64,000 nt of DNA from an uncultured Shewanella sp. (GCF_947501225.1 NZ_CANMUW010000002.1:62001-126000); one strand, 5' to 3'; positions 1 to 8,984 are shown, counted from the stretch's first letter. The notes: generated by a model from the letters alone, not told the origin. Translations and numbers: made by a program.

Positions 1-2931
1 AAAACAAGCCGAACAGAGCTGGTGACACAAGGCTATTTAAATAATTATTTTGATGGGAGTGATAAAAAATTCAATCCCTGGCAAACAACGTTTACAGCTG
101 ATACTTATAGTAAAATATCAACTCTTAAGTTTATAAACGACTCAATTGATAATTACCAATTCTCTCTACAGTTTTGGAGAGATATTGTTGAAAATTGCTC
201 TGCTACAGATCTAATTTCATTTCCAATAGCATTCTGGGGTAACTCTGGTAGGCCAGGTAGAACAAGTGGTGACGAAGTTGGTAGTTATACCTCATGGTTT
301 ATCAAAAACCTCAAGTGTATACCTGTTGTCACTAAGGAATGTGAATCATCAGATAAAGTGCTTCTTAATACAGAAGAAATGAAGAAAATTGCAGGTAATT
401 ACCTACCCATATTTGATGGTGTTCAATTAACACCTAATTGGCTCTCATTCTTTGACTTTAAAACTTCTTTAGAGATTGCTGACCATCTAAAACTTCTTAA
501 AGAAATATCAAACGACACAACTGATAAAGGTAATGTTAAAAAGAAAAATATCGAAAGAATACAGTTAGTCTATAAAGAGTTATTGACTCAGTGTGTTAAT
601 TGGAATGAACAAGAGTTAAAACAAGTTGAAGAGTGGGCCAAAGACTCACAATTGCAAAATACTAGTGGCACTCCTGTAAGTTGCAGTTCTTTGAAATATT
701 TCTTAGATGGAAATAGCAACATATTCCATGATGAGTTTGATTTTTTAGAATTGAATGCAGAAAACAAAAGAAACCCTAATTTAAAATCATTTTTAAAGGC
801 TTTCAATATTAAGGTTTTGAAACAAGGTGATTTTGAGCTAATTAAAACAACCCCTGAAAAATCTAACGGCTTCATAACTAAACTAGAAAATATAATTGCG
901 TATTTTAAAGCTTGGATAACTAATGAATACAGTGATGATACAACTAAAGAAAATATTGCAAAGTTAGACGATAAACTGTCGAAGTTAGAAGCTATTGAAG
1001 CTGATGCATTACAGATTAAATATGGTGATATCGACTTCATTAGAAATGTTAATTTGCATTTTGATGAGAATAAGCTTTATGTGACAAAGCCGTGGAATGC
1101 GAATCGAGTATTAATAGAACTTTCAGATAAGCTATGCAATTACTTTGAGTTACTAGGTCACGATAAGAAACTAGATTTTCTCTTAAGGTCAGAAAATAGT
1201 GAAATAAACGATCATTTCAAAGAATTGTGTATTGAGATTTTAGATACTGAATTATTCATCAATAAGCAAACATCTGTCACAGGTGAAACTATTCAAGCAC
1301 CTTTGGCTAGTAAAACTATACGCTCATTTGAAGAGCTTGAAGAAGAAGTAGATATAAAGGGTATTTCCCCAAGTTTTTTTCATATCCCTTCAGCAGATTA
1401 TGAACGGCTAAAGTATGTCCAAGGGTTAATATCAAGAGCAGTAAAAAACATTGTTAACTACTTAAATTCTTTACCCGAATACGATTGCTCTAATCACTAT
1501 GAAATAGCCAAAAGTATTATCGGAGGTATCACTAAGAATGGAAAAAGTGTAACCGTAGTCGCTAGACCTTCAGATAATGATGAAGTTCTGCTTTATTACA
1601 CTTCAGAGTTTGATGTGCTGCAGTATGTAGATGCTGAGCTATGGTGCGAAGATGGCAAAAATACGCCCCAAAAGATCACTTTGGGACAACTTCTCAAGTT
1701 AACAGAAATAAATAAAATTCCGGTAACCAGGTTAGCTATTTCAAGTGCTGAAGTAACAGAGTTATGTAACAAACAAAAATCTATAACGCACGAATTTAAT
1801 GCAGTTCCTTTAGCACCTTTTCAGGTTGCTAAAATAATAGCTTCCTTCGCAAATACAGAAGGCGGTACTTTAGTCTTTGGAATCAACGAGGTTACATCAA
1901 CTCTGAATGAGACAGTTGGTATAAGCTCTGATTACCGAATTGGTGAAATCATGACGGAAGCAATTTCATTCCTCTCACAGAAGCCTGAGGTTATTTGTGA
2001 TTGGATTGATAGTAATGCAAAACGGCTTTTTGTTATAAAGACCGAAAAGTCCAAAGATATAATATCCCTCGGCGATGAAATATATATAAGAGAAGGAAGC
2101 GAAAATAAACTTAAACATGAGACATCTCCTCAAGCAGAGAAAACTTTATCAAAGCCAAGTTTTGAAAAAACAGTAGCACTTATTATTGGTATTGAAAATT
2201 ACGCTACTAGAGAACAAAACCAGATTCCTCCGGTGAAATATGCTGAGCGAGATGCTCACTTGTTTAAGACAGTTTTAATTGATGAATTAGGTGTAGAAGA
2301 AGAAAATATTCATTTAATTCTTAATGAAGAAGCATTACAAAGCAGCTTGCAGTATGACCTACAAAGCCTTTTCTATGGACTGTCCTCAAAAGATCGACTT
2401 ATTTTTTATTATGTTGGTCACGGCTTTCATAACGGTGTAACTAATTACTTATCTACTTACGATATGCACCCAATGAATGTTGATAAAACTGCAATTTCAC
2501 TTCGCGATATCTTATTGGATCCTCTGTCTAAGTCGGAGTGTAATTCTGCGATGATTTTTATTGACGCTTGTGCACAGTCATTTGTATGTGACAATAGCAG
2601 GAATACGCTGTCAAATATTGATGTGGATGAAATAAAGCTCGTATTAAGTGATAGTAACTATCTGGCATCATATTTCTCGTGTCAACCGGGACAAAGCTCG
2701 TATTCATGTGATAACTTGAAGCAAGGGATTTGGACCTACCACCTATCTCAAGCTATAAAAGGTGAGAAGCCTGAAGCAATTTTGTCAGAAAAATACGTGA
2801 CAGATAGATCGTTGAGTGACTATTTGGCTAAATCAGTAGCATCCTATGTTAATGACGAGCTTGGATATGCTCAAAATCCAAAGTCAATCTTAGATGCGGA
2901 TAGCGAAAATGTGTTAGTTCAAATTTCATAA
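1..2931 (+). CDS. Large AlbA_2 / caspase-like (C14) fusion protein, 5' end outside the window
   Basis: The frame is open to the left edge, so this is the C-terminal part of a longer protein; the first in-window start is a GTG at 22, and residues are counted from it (969 aa). Residues about 1-580 have no motif I can name; their texture resembles the region after the ATPase in sacsin-like GHKL/HSP90-type proteins (weak inference). Residues about 588-700 look like an AlbA_2 (Schlafen-type) domain, with a conserved TEGGTLVFGI stretch. Residues about 714-960 form a caspase-like domain with the dyad H800 (YVGHG) and C850 (FIDACAQS). The architecture suggests a death or immunity effector cleaving a protein substrate; neither substrate nor trigger is visible. 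It is AT-rich compared with the core genes, and an attC-like site lies 157 bp downstream, suggesting horizontal origin. Confidence is high for the caspase domain, moderate for AlbA_2 and low for the N-terminal idea. Confidence 0.8.
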   Translation, partial: KTSRTELVTQGYLNNYFDGSDKKFNPWQTTFTADTYSKISTLKFINDSIDNYQFSLQFWRDIVENCSATDLISFPIAFWGNSGRPGRTSGDEVGSYTSWFIKNLKCIPVVTKECESSDKVLLNTEEMKKIAGNYLPIFDGVQLTPNWLSFFDFKTSLEIADHLKLLKEISNDTTDKGNVKKKNIERIQLVYKELLTQCVNWNEQELKQVEEWAKDSQLQNTSGTPVSCSSLKYFLDGNSNIFHDEFDFLELNAENKRNPNLKSFLKAFNIKVLKQGDFELIKTTPEKSNGFITKLENIIAYFKAWITNEYSDDTTKENIAKLDDKLSKLEAIEADALQIKYGDIDFIRNVNLHFDENKLYVTKPWNANRVLIELSDKLCNYFELLGHDKKLDFLLRSENSEINDHFKELCIEILDTELFINKQTSVTGETIQAPLASKTIRSFEELEEEVDIKGISPSFFHIPSADYERLKYVQGLISRAVKNIVNYLNSLPEYDCSNHYEIAKSIIGGITKNGKSVTVVARPSDNDEVLLYYTSEFDVLQYVDAELWCEDGKNTPQKITLGQLLKLTEINKIPVTRLAISSAEVTELCNKQKSITHEFNAVPLAPFQVAKIIASFANTEGGTLVFGINEVTSTLNETVGISSDYRIGEIMTEAISFLSQKPEVICDWIDSNAKRLFVIKTEKSKDIISLGDEIYIREGSENKLKHETSPQAEKTLSKPSFEKTVALIIGIENYATREQNQIPPVKYAERDAHLFKTVLIDELGVEEENIHLILNEEALQSSLQYDLQSLFYGLSSKDRLIFYYVGHGFHNGVTNYLSTYDMHPMNVDKTAISLRDILLDPLSKSECNSAMIFIDACAQSFVCDNSRNTLSNIDVDEIKLVLSDSNYLASYFSCQPGQSSYSCDNLKQGIWTYHLSQAIKGEKPEAILSEKYVTDRSLSDYLAKSVASYVNDELGYAQNPKSILDADSENVLVQIS

Positions 2932-3087
2932 GACCAAGGCCAAGCTATAAATTTTCACCTGAGAAAATGGTCATAAACAAAAAGAAAGTTGTGACGTTCA
3001 ACTTCAATTGTTCGAGTTATTTATAACCCGATAAAATGCTATGTTGGGGTCTTGAATAAAATACAGTACTGGCATAGTAGGGTTCAA

Positions 3088-3206
3088 ACCTAACAAGCAG
3101 TTGCAAGCGACACATTTTATTACGCCATTTTTGTGCATTTGTCGCAGGCTCCAATTATTGCACAAAAACGCTACATAAAATGTGCGCCTGAACGGGGCGT
3201 TACGCA
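3088..3206 (+). repeat. attC-like integron recombination site (long, VCR-like)
   Basis: The sequence can fold as an attC. The outer arms are CCTAAC (3089-3094) and GCGTTACGC (3197-3205), each followed inward by a 5-nt spacer. The L''/L' arms are GTTGCAAGCG and GCGCCTGAAC; they pair with one extrahelical base, as expected of attC. Inside, CACATTTTAT (3111-3120) pairs with ATAAAATGTG (3175-3184), and TTTTTGTGCA (3128-3137) pairs with TGCACAAAAA around 3159-3168. The length of about 118 bp and the orientation (GTT side distal to the caspase gene) fit a cassette end. The R' box departs from GTTRRRY, so it may be decaying. No integrase gene is in the window. Confidence 0.65.
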
Positions 3207-3333
3207 CATACAATTGCCATACTTTTCCAAATCTAAGCTCATGAGCTAGAGATAAGCCTTAAGCTCACTTCTGTCCAAAATCGAGCTACAACCTGAAAAC
3301 TTAAATCGAAGAAATAAACACTCAGGTGTAAAC

Positions 3334-3566
3334 GCGGCTGTGACCTTCGGCATCAGGGATGATGTCGCAGAGCGTATAGGGATCGCTTTTCAACGAAATC
3401 CATATCTAAAAGCCAGCTCGGCATCCATGCCTCTCGTTCATAAGCTCAGAAACCAACCGTTTCTATTCACCGTGTCACAGAAGTGTTTGCACATTCAGGT
3501 CGTTTATTGGCATCCTGCCACCACGACATTTGTGCATCCCTGCACGGCACGAGCCGCAGGCTATAG
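3334..3566. repeat. Dispersed intergenic repeat, copy A
   Basis: This stretch shares both ends with a shorter, inverted copy at 54688-54790. GCGGCTGTGACCTTCG...CGCAGAGCGTATAGG (3334-3380) matches the reverse complement of 54744-54790, and CGAGCCGCAGGCTAT (3550-3564) matches the reverse complement of 54688-54703. No convincing gene lies inside; the open frame at 3340-3576 has no ribosome binding site and no recognisable protein features. It resembles a non-autonomous dispersed element. Copy A lies just beyond the attC-like site. Confidence 0.5.
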
Positions 3567-3576
3567 ATTAATTTGA

Positions 3577-3603
3577 AGCCATGCCATTCAATATGGCATG
3601 GCT
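3577..3603. other. 11-bp perfect stem-loop downstream of the dispersed repeat
   Basis: AGCCATGCCAT (3577-3587) pairs perfectly with ATGGCATGGCT (3593-3603) around a 5-nt loop. No T-run follows, so it is not a typical terminator. The rest of 2932-3787 outside the attC-like site, the repeat and this hairpin shows nothing I can name. A GC-rich stretch directly precedes the U32 gene and should hold its promoter. Confidence 0.4.
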
Positions 3604-3787
3604 AAATATCCGCGAAGCCAGATGAATAAATGAGAGATACTTGAAACTTGTTATCCGACAAGTAAACAGTTTTTTGTCCAGAGCTGAGTTAAAAAGCGAT
3701 AAACTTTATCGCCCCCCTCCCCCGATAACCCAGCCCGTTCCGATAGACACACCAGATGGCTAGCGGGTAGAATACGCGGCCGATAAA

Positions 3788-6055
3788 ATGATCTGTGAAG
3801 TGGACAGTCTCGCTATGAAAAACCAATTTGAATTGCTGGCACCCGGTGGCGATATAGATTCGATAAAAGCCGCCATAGTGGCGGGCGCCGATGCTATCTA
3901 TTGCGGTTTAGATCATTTTAATGCCAGAACCCGTGCGGCTAATATCACATTCGAAGACCTGCACGGCATCCTGAGGCTGGCACACAAACACGACTGCCAG
4001 ATCTTCCTGACCCTGAATATCATCATTTTGGAGAGCGAGCTGCCTGCGCTGATCCGATTGCTCAATGAACTGGTTAATACGGGTATCGATGGCGTCATCG
4101 TCCAGGATCTGGGCCTGTTCTATATCCTCTCCAGATACTATAAAAGCCTTGACGTGCATGCATCGACTCAGGTGACGACTCACAACGAGGGGCAGATACT
4201 GTTTCTCAATAAGCTAGGCGCGGGCAGAACAAACCTATCCCGTGAATTGAACATCGATGAAATAAAGCAGCTCACAGAGCTTTCTCATCAGAACGATATG
4301 ATGACTGAGGTGTTCGTTCACGGCTCTAACTGTATCGGCTTCTCCGGTCTGTGTTATATCAGCTCGGCTCATGGCGGTAACTCGGGTAACCGGGGGCGCT
4401 GCAGCCAGCCTTGTCGTGATCAGTACCAGACGACACGGGCAGGCAAAGATTTTCCACTTAATCTCAAAGATAACTCCGCTTTCTCGGACATTGCCGCCCT
4501 CGCTGACGCCGGCGTCGATTCACTGAAAATTGAAGGGCGCATAAAGAAGTTTCACTACGTCTATACAGTGGTCAGCAGCTGGAGAGAGCAGATCCAGCGC
4601 TATTGCCAATATTCGAGTGTAAAGAGTGACAATGAAGAGTTATATAAGGTGTTCAACCGGGACTTTACCAACTCTTATCTTACAGGGGATATCAATAGAA
4701 ACATGTTTATTGATAACCCGAGAGACAACTCGGTGCAGTATTTCACCGATCTCAAAGGCTACACCACAGAGGCTGAGATCCAATCGGTGAAAAAAGCGCT
4801 CTACGATGAGAAAACCGAAATTATTCAGACCGTCGAGCAGAAGATCAGCGATTTAGATATTGGTAAAATCCCACTCAATCTCACTTTCTCGGGAACGCTG
4901 AATACCCCCCTGCTCATCTCGGTTCAGACCCCGGATAAGCACTTCACGGTGCAAGCTGACACGGCGCTGTTCAGTGCCGGTAAATATACCCTGGACGACG
5001 CCTGTATCGAGCAGAGGTTCAAGAGCCTCAACAATGCGAAACATCATCTGACGGAGCTCAATACTGACAAGCTGGATTCTGATCTGTTTATCTCTTTTAA
5101 AGCGCTCACGGCGCTGAAAAACAAGATCGAATACCGGCTGAACGATGAGCAGGCGATAATCAAGCCGATAACCCTGAATAAGCTGCCAAAACAGCGACAA
5201 GCCGGTAAGGCCAGGCTCTCCGTACTCATAGGTTCAAGCAAAGATCTCGAGCTGTGCGACACCTGCTCCGCCGATATCTATTATCAGCTTCCCGACTGTA
5301 TCGAGAGTCAATACGGTGAGCTTATCGAGCTGTTTTCAAACAATGAAGGTTTAATCCCCTGGTTTCCGTCGATCCTTATCGGTGAGAACTACCGGGCCGC
5401 GGTAAAACTGTTAGAGACAATTAAGCCTCGGCTTATCGTCACCAATAATAGCGGTATCGCTCACGCCGCTTATGAGAGTGGCATAGATTGGATAGCCGGC
5501 CCCTACCTCAACATCACCAACTCCTATAGTTTGTTAGCGTTGAAGGAGGAGTTTAACTGTTATGGCTCATTTATCTCTAACGAGATAAACAGGAAACAGA
5601 TAAAGCATATTGCCGGCTGTGGTGATATGAAGCTCTATTACAGTATCTTCCACCCTATCCTGTTGTTATCCAGCAGGCAGTGTCTGTTCCACCAGACAAC
5701 AGGCTGCCGCAAGGAGTCGATGGACGCAGATTGCCTCACCGAGTGCAAGAAGTCTGTCTCAATCATGAATTTGAAAGACACCTCCTTTGTCATCGATAAG
5801 CAGATGGGGGAACATAACAACATGTATGGCAGTCAGCATTTCCTCAACACAGAGATCGTGAACGATATACCCGATATGTTCAGCGGCTTTTTTATCGATC
5901 TCAGAGATATCAGAACCACGACCCGAGCCGGGCGGGATAAATTGAAGATAGTGACGCTGTTTGAGAGTCTGCTCGAAGGTCACTGTGATGCGGCGACTGA
6001 GCTGCACCGGCTTATTGACCACACCACAGACACCCAATATAAGAAAGGGCTGTAG
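3788..6055 (+). CDS. Peptidase U32 family protein, RlhA (YdcP)-like
   Basis: A 755-aa U32-family protein. The N-terminal TIM-barrel part (residues about 12-215) carries LLAPGG, ADAIYCG and the family signature around E174-VFVH178G with C182 and C189, followed by C205 and C209. Such cysteines bind an Fe-S cluster in U32 proteins of the RlhA/UbiU type. A second cysteine-rich patch lies near residues 630-660. RlhA makes 5-hydroxycytidine in 23S rRNA; the length and two-part layout fit this branch better than the short UbiU/UbiV or YhbU types, but the exact substrate is inferred. The start is uncertain: ATG at 3815 begins MKNQFELLAPGG and fits the family as well as ATG at 3788. It is monocistronic, with the LysR gene 121 bp downstream. 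Confidence 0.8.
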   Translation: MICEVDSLAMKNQFELLAPGGDIDSIKAAIVAGADAIYCGLDHFNARTRAANITFEDLHGILRLAHKHDCQIFLTLNIIILESELPALIRLLNELVNTGIDGVIVQDLGLFYILSRYYKSLDVHASTQVTTHNEGQILFLNKLGAGRTNLSRELNIDEIKQLTELSHQNDMMTEVFVHGSNCIGFSGLCYISSAHGGNSGNRGRCSQPCRDQYQTTRAGKDFPLNLKDNSAFSDIAALADAGVDSLKIEGRIKKFHYVYTVVSSWREQIQRYCQYSSVKSDNEELYKVFNRDFTNSYLTGDINRNMFIDNPRDNSVQYFTDLKGYTTEAEIQSVKKALYDEKTEIIQTVEQKISDLDIGKIPLNLTFSGTLNTPLLISVQTPDKHFTVQADTALFSAGKYTLDDACIEQRFKSLNNAKHHLTELNTDKLDSDLFISFKALTALKNKIEYRLNDEQAIIKPITLNKLPKQRQAGKARLSVLIGSSKDLELCDTCSADIYYQLPDCIESQYGELIELFSNNEGLIPWFPSILIGENYRAAVKLLETIKPRLIVTNNSGIAHAAYESGIDWIAGPYLNITNSYSLLALKEEFNCYGSFISNEINRKQIKHIAGCGDMKLYYSIFHPILLLSSRQCLFHQTTGCRKESMDADCLTECKKSVSIMNLKDTSFVIDKQMGEHNNMYGSQHFLNTEIVNDIPDMFSGFFIDLRDIRTTTRAGRDKLKIVTLFESLLEGHCDAATELHRLIDHTTDTQYKKGL

Positions 6056-6176
6056 GGCTAACAGTAAAAAGGCATCACTCTTGTGAGCTGGATTAAGAGG
6101 TGCGCCGTTTTATCTTGTTTCAAAGTGCTAATAATTTAAAATCTGGCATCAGTTTTCAACCATATGAGGTAAGAAG

Positions 6177-7124
6177 ATGAAGGACGGCCTGCAACATCAA
6201 GCCTATCAGATGGTCCTTTTTAATGCCTTAGCAACCACAGGCAGCCTCACTAAGGCCGCAGAGAAGCTCGAGGTCTCAGTCTCTCACGTCAGTAAACAGC
6301 TGCATATTCTGGAGGAGAAGCTTAACGTCCAGCTGATCAATCGTAGCACCAGAAGCCAGGCACTGACTCAGGAAGGCAAAGATTTCGCCGATTATTGTGA
6401 GCAGATAGTGAGTCTGATCCAAAGTGCCAATACACTGATGACCGACTCCAGAGATGAGATCTCCGGAAATGTTCGTCTGGCGCTCTCCTGCTCATTTGGC
6501 ACGCTGCACGTTCTGCCGGCTTTAGACCAGCTTCAGAAAAAATACCCTTCGCTCACCACAGAGGTCAGCCTGTTTGACTATAAGGTCGACATGTTGGAGG
6601 AGGAGATCGACCTCTGGTTCACGACATTCGAAGAGATCAATGCCGGCTATGTGGCACAGAGAATCGTCGACACACACTTCATTTTATTAGCATCACCCGA
6701 CTACATACAGGAACACGGCGCCCCGACACACCCGGATGAGCTTAAGAAGCATAACTGCGTCACCTACCATAGCAAGAATCGCAGCTACACCCACTGGCTA
6801 TTTGCTAAAGAGGATGAGCAACTCGATGTAGAGGTCTCAGGAAATTATCGGGTAGACAAGGCTGAAGCCATTCGTGATGCCGTATTGGCAGGCCGCGGTA
6901 TAGGCTATATCGCCAGTTATCTGCTGACCGATGAGCTTGAAAACGGCAAACTTGTCCCACTGATGTCAGACTGGAAGCCCACGCAAAAGATGCCTGTCTA
7001 TGCCGTCTACCCTAAATACCAGAACCTTCCCATTCGACTGAAAACCATCATAGAGTTTGTGAAGCAGGCCATAGGTCAGCCCCCCTACTGGGACAAGAAC
7101 CTATCTAAATGGCTTAAACGTTAA
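6177..7124 (+). CDS. LysR-family transcriptional regulator
   Basis: A 315-aa LysR-type regulator. The winged helix-turn-helix covers residues about 12-70 (TKAAEKLEVSVSHVSKQL, then a conserved LTQEGKDF segment). The effector-binding periplasmic-protein-like domain spans about 95-300 with a typical GRGIGYIASYL near 240. The ATG follows a GAGGTAAGAAG stretch that serves as ribosome binding site. The nucleoside phosphorylase gene lies 320 bp downstream on the same strand, which does not prove a regulatory link. The ligand is unknown. Confidence 0.9.
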   Translation: MKDGLQHQAYQMVLFNALATTGSLTKAAEKLEVSVSHVSKQLHILEEKLNVQLINRSTRSQALTQEGKDFADYCEQIVSLIQSANTLMTDSRDEISGNVRLALSCSFGTLHVLPALDQLQKKYPSLTTEVSLFDYKVDMLEEEIDLWFTTFEEINAGYVAQRIVDTHFILLASPDYIQEHGAPTHPDELKKHNCVTYHSKNRSYTHWLFAKEDEQLDVEVSGNYRVDKAEAIRDAVLAGRGIGYIASYLLTDELENGKLVPLMSDWKPTQKMPVYAVYPKYQNLPIRLKTIIEFVKQAIGQPPYWDKNLSKWLKR

Positions 7125-7444
7125 CAATAATACAGACTCTTTACTCACTAAATTATGTGGCAACCGGTTCATTGACTCGGTTGCTAACACTCCCCCTAGC
7201 CTTTTGTATCCCACTGTTCTTCCCCTCCTCTTCTCATATGGAAAAACTGTTTCAAGCGATAGCCGGTAGATGAAAAAAGCCGACTTAATTACCATCTGTT
7301 TATCGACGGGGAAATGACTTAGTTGAAATCTCCTTTTAATAGCACCGCTAATTTATCAATATTAAAAGCGAGTTTTTATCTCACGTAATCATCCCCTCCA
7401 TTTAATTGATAAAACAATATTCAATTTATATTCAGAGGTAATTT
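7125..7444. other. Intergenic region upstream of the nucleoside phosphorylase gene
   Basis: 320 bp without a supported gene. The second half is AT-rich (7330-7435) and probably holds the promoter of the phosphorylase gene; AGAGG just before 7445 is its ribosome binding site. No clear operator palindrome or terminator was seen. An open frame on the minus strand (7101-7295) has no family resemblance. Confidence 0.4.
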
Positions 7445-8224
7445 ATGTCAGTCGTTAATAAAAGCGAAAGAACCAGTGGAATAAAACAATATCATATCGG
7501 TATGGTGGAAGGGGATGTTGCCGAATATGTGCTTCTTCCGGGAGACCCATTCAGAACAGATATCATAGCCCGCTATTTAGATGACGTAGAATTGGTCGCC
7601 CATAAGCGTGAACATAAGACATATACCGGTTATTACAAAGGGGTCAGAGTCTCAGTCACATCGACCGGCATGGGCTGTCCATCGACGGCTATTGCCGCGG
7701 AAGAGCTGGCTAATATCGGTGCAAAGGTGTTCATCCGCTTAGGAAGCTGCGCCGCCCTTCAGGATGAGATCAATATCGGCGATCTGGTTATCACCACAGC
7801 CGCAATGAAAAATGAGGGCACATCTAAGTTCTATGTTCCGGATAACCTCCCGGCAGTCGCCGATCTCGAGGTCACTTCGGAACTGATACGTGTCGCTAAG
7901 GAGATGTCGAACGGTGATGACTATCAGGTTCACTGGGGGATCAGCTCAACCGACGACTCATTTTACGGCGAGACACCTGAGTGGATCCAGAAGCTTATCG
8001 ATCTGAACCTGAAGAACATCGAGATGGAAGCATCGGCACTCTTTACCGTCTGCCACCGCCGAGGTTTAAAGGGAGCAACCATATGTGCGGTAGCGGCCAA
8101 CCATAAGCGAGGCGAAAACTTCTGGGGTAAGCGCAATGTGCTGCTCGAAAAAGGTATCGAGAAGGAGACAGAGGTGGCACTGGAGGCCATCTACCGCTTC
8201 CACCACGGCAAGAACCTATTCTAA
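7445..8224 (+). CDS. Nucleoside phosphorylase (uridine phosphorylase family)
   Basis: A 259-aa cytosolic enzyme of the PNP/UDP superfamily, predicted to split a nucleoside with phosphate to a free base and ribose-1-phosphate. Visible family motifs are LPGDPFRTDII near residue 32 (phosphate site), GSCAALQ near 101, SSTDDSFYGE near 166 and IEMEAS near 188, the ribose-contacting Glu-Met-Glu segment. The sequence diverges from E. coli Udp, particularly in the specificity region after residue 160, so uridine preference is not assured. It has a good AGAGG site before ATG. A small membrane protein gene follows after 86 bp and may be cotranscribed. Confidence 0.85.
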   Translation: MSVVNKSERTSGIKQYHIGMVEGDVAEYVLLPGDPFRTDIIARYLDDVELVAHKREHKTYTGYYKGVRVSVTSTGMGCPSTAIAAEELANIGAKVFIRLGSCAALQDEINIGDLVITTAAMKNEGTSKFYVPDNLPAVADLEVTSELIRVAKEMSNGDDYQVHWGISSTDDSFYGETPEWIQKLIDLNLKNIEMEASALFTVCHRRGLKGATICAVAANHKRGENFWGKRNVLLEKGIEKETEVALEAIYRFHHGKNLF

Positions 8225-8310
8225 AAATTGACTATCACCTGGTGCTCAAAATATAGCGCCAAGCTATAACATAGAGCACCACCAGATATCGTTAATAAAA
8301 GGCAAATATA

Positions 8311-8559
8311 ATGAGTTATGAAATTATTGGTTACTTAGGTTCCGCCATTATTGCAATATCTTTGTTGCTTACTAATGTAAACAAACTGCGATATATTAAC
8401 TCCCTTGGCTGCGCAATCATGGTGACCTACGCCCTGTTAATTAGTGCATATCCGGTTGTTTTGATGAATTGTATATGCATCATAATTAACCTCTACCACA
8501 TAGTTAAAGCGAGTTGTAATAATATAAACTCTGATATTCAATATAGCGAAAATAATTAA
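8311..8559 (+). CDS. Small integral membrane protein (YgjV/CBU_0592-like)
   Basis: An 82-aa protein dominated by three hydrophobic segments (about 4-22, 29-47, 49-67) with a short polar C-terminus. The GYLGSAIIAISLLL and final NLYHIVKA segments resemble small inner-membrane proteins of the YgjV/CBU_0592 type. No catalytic residue is visible and the function is unknown. It lies 86 bp after the nucleoside phosphorylase gene on the same strand; the order may be an operon but gives no biochemical clue. Confidence 0.65.
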   Translation: MSYEIIGYLGSAIIAISLLLTNVNKLRYINSLGCAIMVTYALLISAYPVVLMNCICIIINLYHIVKASCNNINSDIQYSENN

Positions 8560-8595
8560 ACGTTGATATCAACAGACAGAGTAAAAAACAGAAAA

Positions 8596-8621
8596 CCGGA
8601 TAAACACCATGGTTTATCCGG
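8596..8621 (-). terminator. Hairpin, terminator-like for minus-strand transcription
   Basis: CCGGATAAAC (8596-8605) pairs perfectly with GTTTATCCGG (8612-8621) around a 6-nt loop. The T-rich tract lies on the minus strand (complement of 8583-8595), so it would end transcripts coming from the HxlR remnant at 8816-8688. The plus-strand gene ending at 8559 has no T-run after the hairpin. Confidence 0.6.
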
Positions 8622-8687
8622 ATGATGGATTAGCCTACTGCCAGCAGGCTATTACCGATAGCCTGTGACGAATAAAAGCGCCAAAGT

Positions 8688-8816
8688 TTAATCGTTACCT
8701 CTGCCCGAATCTCTCTTATTAAGATACTCCACTCCCCAGCTTTGCAGCGCCTCTATAACCTCTAGTGTCGCTTCTACCGGACAGCCAAGGTTACAATCAT
8801 ACTGAGTATGAGACAT
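8688..8816 (-). pseudogene. HxlR-family regulator remnant (internal deletion)
   Basis: A 42-aa frame joins the two ends of an HxlR-type winged-helix regulator. Residues 1-21 carry the family N-terminus (CNLGCPVEATLEVI, with the redox-type Cys before Pro-Val), and residues 22-35 (EALQSWGVEYLNK) match the usual C-terminal helix. The DNA-binding wing between them, normally about 60-70 residues, is absent while the frame is kept. It reads as an in-frame deletion of an ancestral gene of about 110 codons. It stands divergent from the monooxygenase gene at 8985, a common partner of HxlR regulators. A miniature protein cannot be excluded, but it could not bind DNA in the family way. Confidence 0.6.
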
Positions 8817-8866
8817 AAGGTTCGCCTATTAACATTTTTACTCAACCGCTCCTGGGACAGCTTCTG

Positions 8867-8890
8867 GTATACATTAAGTACTGAGTATAC
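8867..8890. promoter_or_regulatory. Candidate operator between the HxlR remnant and the monooxygenase gene
   Basis: Two GTATAC palindromes (8867-8872, 8885-8890) enclose TACTGAGTA (8878-8886). TACT-n-AGTA dyads are typical of HxlR-family operators. It lies in the divergent promoter region and would be an orphan operator if the regulator is dead. Confidence 0.35.
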
Positions 8891-8984
8891 AAAGTGTAAC
8901 TATATATCCAAAATGTGCGTACTTACATCTTTCCTCCTACTCACTTATGCTGGCCCCCTCTCAACGACAATAAGGTTATAGGTA

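Noticed and set aside
3004..3213. Minus-strand open frame of 69 codons
   Set aside because: It coincides with the attC-like palindrome; the frame is a by-product of the inverted repeat and has no ribosome binding site or family likeness.
3340..3576. Plus-strand open frame of 78 codons
   Set aside because: It lies in a dispersed intergenic repeat whose second copy has lost the middle; no coding signal was seen.
7101..7295. Minus-strand open frame overlapping the end of the LysR gene
   Set aside because: No recognisable protein features, and it runs into the LysR coding region on the other strand.
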